Assembly (NCBI RefSeq): GCF_014647235.1
Contig: NZ_BMOU01000002.1
Coordinates: 417 to 64,416 of the forward strand
Source of the DNA: Haloarcula pellucida
Lineage (GTDB): Archaea; Halobacteriota; Halobacteria; Halobacteriales; Haloarculaceae
Direction: 5' to 3'
DNA: 64,000 nucleotides
The first letter of the stretch is position 1. The number at the start of each line of letters is the position of its first letter. This document shows positions 59,636 through 64,000 of the stretch, piece by piece. The notes below the pieces were generated by a model. The model ran no database searches and was not told where the DNA came from. It saw only the letters and a program-made list of their open reading frames with translations. The translations under genes and the position numbers were made by a program.

Positions 59636-60744
59636 CAAAGAAACAGGAATACACAGGCGACTACCCAGAGAAGACGCTGTACATCCCCGGCCCGACCGAA
59701 GTCCGTGAGGACGTCATTCAGGAGATGGCCCAGCCGATGTTCGGCCACCGCATGGACCGGATGACCGACCTCTATACGACCATCGTCGAGGACACCAAGG
59801 AGTTCCTCGGCACCGACAACGAGGTCATCGTGCTGACGGCCTCCGGAACCGAGTTCTGGGAGGCCTCGACGCTCAACCTCGTCGACGAGAACATCCTCGT
59901 GCCGACCTGCGGTAGCTTCAGCGAGCGCCACGCCAACGTCGCCGAACGACTCGGGAAGGACGTCGACCGCCTCGAGTACGAGTGGGGACAGGCCATCAAA
60001 CCCGAGGACATTCGCGAGACCCTAGAGCAGAGCGACAAGCACTACGACGTCGTGGCGACGGTGATGAACGAGTCTTCGACCGGCGTCCGCAATCCCATCG
60101 AGGAGATCGGCGACGTCGTCGCGGAGTACCCGGACACCTACTTCGTGGTCGACGCCGTCTCCGCGCTCGGTGGCGACTACGTCGATATCGACGAACACGA
60201 CATCGACGTCATCTTCGCCTCGACCCAGAAGGCCTTCGCCATGCCGCCCGGCCTCGCGGTCTGTGTCGTCAGCGACGACGCCTACGACCGCGAAGTAGAC
60301 ACGGAGTCGGCGTCGTGGTACGGCGGCTTCCAGCGCTGTCTCGACTACTACGACCGCAAGGGCCAGACCCACTCCACGCCCGCCATCCCCGTCATGCTGG
60401 CCTACCGCAAGCAGATGAAGTACATGCTCGAAGAGGGTCACGAGGGCCGCGACCAGCGCCACGCGGAGATGACCGAGTACGTCCACGAGTGGGCCCGCGA
60501 GCACTTCGACCTCTTCGCCGAGGAGGGGTATCGCTCCCAGACGGTCTCTTGTATCGAGAACACGCAGGGCATCGATGTCGCCGCGACCATCGAGGCCGTC
60601 TCCGAGGAGTACGACATGGTCTTCTCGAACGGCTACGGGTCGGCGCTCGGCGAGAAGACGTTCCGCATCGGCCACATGGGCGAACACACCGTCGAGAGCA
60701 TCAAGGAACTCACAGACGCTATCGAGGACGTCGCTGGACTGTAA
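59632..60744 (+). CDS. Class V PLP aminotransferase (serine/alanine-glyoxylate type)
   Basis: A 370-residue pyridoxal-phosphate enzyme of fold type I, class V. It begins (M)TKKQEYTGDYPEKTLYIPGPTEVREDV. The Schiff-base lysine is K200 in STQKAFAMPPG, and VVDAVSALGGDYVDID supplies the PLP-binding Asp. Likely activity: alanine- or serine-glyoxylate/pyruvate aminotransferase; the substrate is uncertain. I chose GTG at 59632 because its AGGTGG site is 5 bp upstream and the leader stop overlaps it; GTG at 59623 is the alternative. Confidence 0.87.
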   Translation: MTKKQEYTGDYPEKTLYIPGPTEVREDVIQEMAQPMFGHRMDRMTDLYTTIVEDTKEFLGTDNEVIVLTASGTEFWEASTLNLVDENILVPTCGSFSERHANVAERLGKDVDRLEYEWGQAIKPEDIRETLEQSDKHYDVVATVMNESSTGVRNPIEEIGDVVAEYPDTYFVVDAVSALGGDYVDIDEHDIDVIFASTQKAFAMPPGLAVCVVSDDAYDREVDTESASWYGGFQRCLDYYDRKGQTHSTPAIPVMLAYRKQMKYMLEEGHEGRDQRHAEMTEYVHEWAREHFDLFAEEGYRSQTVSCIENTQGIDVAATIEAVSEEYDMVFSNGYGSALGEKTFRIGHMGEHTVESIKELTDAIEDVAGL

Positions 60745-60891
60745 CGATCCGGCTGTCGCGTGAAGCGGCCACCATCGTCGGTTCTGCTGGTCGCTTTCGT
60801 CTCCCAACGGGAGCGCCGGCTGTCTCGATTGGAGACCTGATCACAGGAACCGCGCGAGTCCCACCGTTATCAGAACGTATACTGTGAGGCG

Positions 60892-60899
60892 TAGATATA
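60892..60899 (+). promoter_or_regulatory. TATA box of the transducer/7-TM operon
   Basis: GATATAAA-type sequence about 27-34 bp before ATG 60926, the spacing of a leaderless haloarchaeal transcript. This supports 60926 rather than 60884 as the start of the transducer. Confidence 0.6.
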
Positions 60900-60925
60900 A
60901 ATCCGTCTTCCGGACTCTCTTCGCT

Positions 60926-62527
60926 ATGGAGACGACACGCGGATTGGAACCGATAGCTGGCCACTACAGCAGGCGCATCGGCGCGGCGCTTGCCGCCACG
61001 CTGATCGTGACGCTCGCGTTTGGCACGCTCTTTGCGATTCACGCAGCGAACACGGGGGCGGGGCTGTCGGCGATCGCCGGAACGCTGTTCGTCGTCGCGC
61101 TCAACCTCGGGTTGCTCGGCATCGTCCTCGGAGGCAACGCGGCCGTCGCGCTCCGGCGACTGACCGGTGCCGCGGAGGCCATCGAGGACGGCGACCTCGA
61201 GGCCAGTCCCGACGTGGACCGGGCCGACGAGTTCGGCCACCTCGCCACGGCGTTCGACAACATGCGTGGCTCGCTCAGCGAGGCTCTCGACGAGTCAGAG
61301 GCGGCACGCGAATCGGCCGAGGACGCCCGAGAGGACGCAGAAGCCGCCAGACGAGACGCCGAAGCGTTCAACGAGACGCTCATCGAGCACGCGACGGTCA
61401 TCGGGGACGCGATGACTTCGGCCGCAGACGGAGACTTCACACAGCAGCTAGAGACGGACGTCGAGGTCGACGCCATCGAGCGAATCGCCGTCGCGTACGA
61501 GGAGATGGCCTACGGGCTCTCTGACACCGTCGACGAGATCCGCGAGTTCGCCACCGACGTCGAGAGCGCCAGCGACTCCGTCGCCAACGACGCGGCCGAC
61601 GTCGAGCGACTCAACCAGTCGCTGGCAGGCGATATCCGCGAGTTGGCGCGGGACATCGAGGGGCAGGCGAACCAACTCCAGACCGCCGTCTCGGAGACGA
61701 ACGACCTCTCGGCGACGATTCAGGAGGTCGCCTCGACGACGGACGAGGTGGCGCGGCAGGCCGGGCGCGCGTCCGACGTCGGTGCGACCGGCGCGGAACG
61801 CATCACCGATGCCATCGAATCCATCGAAGACGTCGAGACCGCTATCGCCGAACTGGACGCCCTCGTCGAGGAACTGGACGACCGGATGCACGACGTGGAG
61901 TCGACGACCGGCATCATCGACGACATCGCCGAACAGACCAACATCCTCGCGCTCAACGCGAACATCGAAGCCTCACACGCCACCGAGGGCGGTGCGGGCT
62001 TTGCCGTCGTCGCCGACGAGGTCAAGACTCTCGCCGAGGAGACCCAACACGCCATCGACGAAATCGATGGCATCATCGCCGGCGCTCGGTCGGACGTCGA
62101 CGAGGTGAGCCACGAGATGGACGCCACCAGAGCCCGCATCGACGCCACCGTCGAGACGGTCACCGACGCGGGGGAGACGCTGGCACAACTCAGCGATACC
62201 GTCGACGACGTCGACGAGGCGATGGGCGAGATCGCCCGAGCGACCGACGACGGCGCGGCCGCCACCGAGGAGGTGGCCGCAACCATCGACACCGTTGGCG
62301 AGGCCGCCGCCGACGTCGCCGACCGCTCTCACGCGCTTGCGGACACCGCAGAGGAGACCGCGGGGACGATGAGCGACGTGCGCCGCCGCGCCGACGACCT
62401 CTCGGAGCGCACCGAGGAACTCATCGACCGCCTGTCGGCCTTCGAGACGCGCGAGGCCGATCACGGCGAGACGGCCGAACCGGGACCACCCACCGAGCAA
62501 CAGAGTGTGGGGGACGACGATGATTAG
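60926..62527 (+). CDS. HtrII-like transducer (two-TM methyl-accepting protein)
   Basis: A 533-residue protein. It has two transmembrane helices (about 18-38 and 49-70) joined by a short loop, with no external sensor domain, as in sensory rhodopsin transducers. TM2 reads [16 protein letters not shown], close to NpHtrII INLGLVAATLGGDTA, with N60 at the position of NpHtrII N74. HAMP (about 70-120), a second HAMP-like region (about 160-195, [12 protein letters not shown]) and a full signalling domain with tip [20 protein letters not shown] (about 328-347) follow. The acidic Gly/Glu tail ends in DDDD. Its stop overlaps the next start by eight bases. I infer that it couples the 7-TM receptor to CheA/CheW. 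Confidence 0.9.
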   Translation: METTRGLEPIAGHYSRRIGAALAATLIVTLAFGTLFAIHAANTGAGLSAIAGTLFVVALNLGLLGIVLGGNAAVALRRLTGAAEAIEDGDLEASPDVDRADEFGHLATAFDNMRGSLSEALDESEAARESAEDAREDAEAARRDAEAFNETLIEHATVIGDAMTSAADGDFTQQLETDVEVDAIERIAVAYEEMAYGLSDTVDEIREFATDVESASDSVANDAADVERLNQSLAGDIRELARDIEGQANQLQTAVSETNDLSATIQEVASTTDEVARQAGRASDVGATGAERITDAIESIEDVETAIAELDALVEELDDRMHDVESTTGIIDDIAEQTNILALNANIEASHATEGGAGFAVVADEVKTLAEETQHAIDEIDGIIAGARSDVDEVSHEMDATRARIDATVETVTDAGETLAQLSDTVDDVDEAMGEIARATDDGAAATEEVAATIDTVGEAAADVADRSHALADTAEETAGTMSDVRRRADDLSERTEELIDRLSAFETREADHGETAEPGPPTEQQSVGDDDD

Positions 62528-63242
62528 CCAATCTGCCGTCTACGGCGTCTCGGTGGCCGTCACCGCCGTTGCGTTTCTCGTGTTTCTCGGCTGGCTCAGT
62601 CGCATCCCGTCGTCTCACCGTCGGTACTGCTATCCGGTGGTGGCAGTCGTCGGATTCTCGACGGTGATGTCCGCGCTGATGGCGGCCGGTCTCTTCTCCC
62701 TCGGCGGGACCCAACTCACCGTCCCGGGCATCCTCGACGACTTCGTCGCGTACACGGTGCTGTGGGTGGTTGCAGTAGCGCTGGCCGGGGAGTCCCGGCG
62801 GATGCTCGCCGTCGCCGCCGCCATCCCGGCGATACAGGTTATCGGATTCAACGGCGGGGCGATCGTCGGCGGCGTCGTCGGCCTCGCCGGCTTTGCCGCC
62901 GTCGTCCTCGGACACGTCCTGATGGCGTACCTGTTACTCGGGCCGATATGGCGACGCGCGGCCGACGTTCCCGACAGACAACGACTCCTCCACTGGAAGG
63001 CTCGGAACCTCCTGTTGTTCCTCATCGGGATGCTCGTCGTCTCCTCGCTCCTCTCTGTCGCGGGGGTGTTCGACTCGTTCGTCATCGCCGTGATCGGCGA
63101 GTACATGGGACTGCTCATCAGGATCGGCTTCGCCGGGTTCTTCTTTGCCAACGTCGAGGCCATCGCGGTCGACCGGGACGACCCGGCGCGTCTCGGCTCA
63201 CCGTCGTTTACCGACGAGACCGGCGCGAGCGGCAGCGATTGA
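62520..63242 (+). CDS. Seven-TM sensory-rhodopsin-like receptor lacking the retinal lysine
   Basis: A 240-residue membrane protein with seven predicted helices (about 7-26, 38-60, 74-90, 95-112, 117-141, 163-182, 186-212), the size of sensory rhodopsins. Helix G reads [16 protein letters not shown], aligning with YLDLVTKVGFGFI of NpSRII: R201 occupies the place of the Schiff-base Lys and G197 that of the Asp counterion, while Y195 matches NpSRII Y199. Helix F begins [11 protein letters not shown], like RNLTVVLW of rhodopsins, but the pocket Trp/Tyr/Pro are gone. D74 may match the BR D85 position. Gene order and overlap are as in htr-sop pairs. It probably senses something other than light with retinal. 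Alternative: an unrelated 7-TM protein. Confidence 0.72.
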   Translation: MISQSAVYGVSVAVTAVAFLVFLGWLSRIPSSHRRYCYPVVAVVGFSTVMSALMAAGLFSLGGTQLTVPGILDDFVAYTVLWVVAVALAGESRRMLAVAAAIPAIQVIGFNGGAIVGGVVGLAGFAAVVLGHVLMAYLLLGPIWRRAADVPDRQRLLHWKARNLLLFLIGMLVVSSLLSVAGVFDSFVIAVIGEYMGLLIRIGFAGFFFANVEAIAVDRDDPARLGSPSFTDETGASGSD

Positions 63243-63398
63243 GGCCGACCGGACTCTCTTTCGTCCATCGCTCGACTAGATCCACGGCGGGACAGCCAAC
63301 GGCACCCGTCCCGCCGTGTCCGGGGTGGCGTTCTCAGCTGTTGAAATGGCACGTCAATACTTATCTCCGAACGGGCTAAACCGCCGGTAGTATCCGAT

Positions 63399-63710
63399 AT
63401 GAGCCACTCTTTCACTGCCGATACCCGAGAGCGAGCACGTGGTGAGCCCGTTAGCAAGCAGTTCGATTGGTCGGTGACCGCACCGAGTACGGCGGTCGTG
63501 CAGGTGATCGCTGCCGCGACCGGGACGGAGCCGACCGAGGGAACGCCGCTGTACGACTCTGTCGATTCGGGGGCGCTCGACACGCTCTTTGGGGACGCGG
63601 ACGGCGACCCGGATCGCCGGTTTTCGTTCACGCACGAGGGACTCACTGTGACACTCACGGGCGACGGCACTGTGTCGGCGCGCCCCATCGCCGAATCGGC
63701 GTCCCGCTGA
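63399..63710 (+). CDS. HalOD1 output-domain protein
   Basis: A 103-residue protein with the HalOD1 pattern (VVQVIAAATGTEPTEGTPLYDSVDSGALDTLFGDADG, split for length; FSFTHEGLTVTLTGDGTVS). It is the second HalOD1 gene in the window (other at 45683). It starts 156 bp after the 7-TM receptor gene in the same direction, with an AT-rich element before the start suggesting its own promoter. Its target is unknown. Confidence 0.8.
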   Translation: MSHSFTADTRERARGEPVSKQFDWSVTAPSTAVVQVIAAATGTEPTEGTPLYDSVDSGALDTLFGDADGDPDRRFSFTHEGLTVTLTGDGTVSARPIAESASR

Positions 63711-63884
63711 GCGGTCGCTGCGACGGTCGGCCCTGACTCGTCACCGATAGCTGCCGATCCGGACGGCGACACGCCGGGGTGGCGACTCCGTTCGAGATGG
63801 TCCAGCCGGCGTATGAGGAGACGACGTCGCCGATGCCATACGCACAGCGGGCAGTATTAGTGGGTGGCTCTCTCAGTACCGGCG

Positions 63885-64000
63885 ATGGCAGCCCTCGAAG
63901 ACGAGACCGACAACCCCTACGTCTCTGACCCACCGACGGAGTTCGCTCCCGTCGAGGAACTGAGCGAGGCCGAGGCCAGCGAGCAGGCCGCCCAGTTGCG
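63885..64000 (+). CDS. ligA: NAD-dependent DNA ligase, N-terminal fragment (truncated by window end)
   Basis: ATG at 63885 begins MAALEDETDNPYVSDPPTE, then FAPVEELSEAEASEQAAQLR; the frame is open to the window edge. From memory, haloarchaeal LigA starts with NPYV..PPTEF...V..LSEAEAREQAxxLREA before the HDYRYY motif, which would lie beyond this window. A TATA-like GTATTAG about 28 bp upstream fits a leaderless start. Confidence 0.6.
   Translation, partial: MAALEDETDNPYVSDPPTEFAPVEELSEAEASEQAAQL

Noticed and set aside
62520-63242. Ordinary sensory rhodopsin with retinal
   Set aside because: The Schiff-base Lys position is Arg and the aromatic pocket residues are missing, so a normal photoreceptor call is not supported.

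Overview
The window comes from a halophilic archaeon (class Halobacteria; Haloarcula/Halomicrobium-like is my inference). It is very GC-rich, its proteins are strongly acidic, many genes look leaderless (TATA-like box about 26-30 nt before the start codon), and it carries haloarchaea-specific families: bacterio-opsin-activator-type HTH-10 regulators, HalOD1 proteins, DUF7344/DUF7119/DUF3209-like proteins and an archaeal RNase P RNA.

Layout. 0-6 kb: small conserved genes, tRNA-Cys, tRNA-Lys with displaced copies of its 3' end, and a siroheme nitrite/sulfite reductase. 6-14.5 kb: a MoxR ATPase next to a DUF58 / membrane protein / transglutaminase operon. 14.6-15 kb: RNase P RNA. 15-22.7 kb: lipoprotein metalloprotease, ferritin-like protein, a transducer-like protein without a signalling tip, uvrB and an atypical histidine kinase. 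22.7-41.5 kb: a cobalamin (B12) locus in three blocks: cbiT-L-F-G-H-H'-ferredoxin-LAGLIDADG-like protein-cbiX/ferredoxin fusion-DUF3209-beta-propeller; chlID-cbtB-cbtA divergent from cobN-cbiC-cbiE; and a second cbiX. The three main transcription starts share one palindrome (CTAATnCAA-N6-TTGnATTAG), with a weaker relative before cbtB, which suggests a local B12/cobalt regulon. 41.6-45.4 kb: a KefB-type antiporter pair, a universal stress protein and a hydrolase. 45.5-54.8 kb: a sensory-regulatory cluster with a HalOD1 protein, two giant PAS/GAF/HTH-10 proteins and a DUF7344 winged helix. 54.8-60.7 kb: M48 protease, uvrC, small membrane proteins and a class V aminotransferase behind a short leader ORF. 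60.9-63.2 kb: an HtrII-like transducer overlapping a 7-TM protein. 63.4-64 kb: another HalOD1 protein and the start of a probable NAD-dependent DNA ligase.

The most striking system is the 60.9-63.2 kb pair. It has the gene order and overlap of a sensory rhodopsin with its transducer. The 7-TM partner has Arg where the retinal-binding Lys should be and has lost the aromatic retinal pocket, yet the Tyr/Asn pair that joins NpSRII to NpHtrII appears conserved. This suggests a retinal-independent receptor built on the sensory-rhodopsin scaffold. Next in interest are the candidate B12 operator, a LAGLIDADG-fold protein in the cobalamin operon that probably lacks nuclease activity, and palindromic elements inserted in frame into ferredoxin, cobN (twice) and uvrC.
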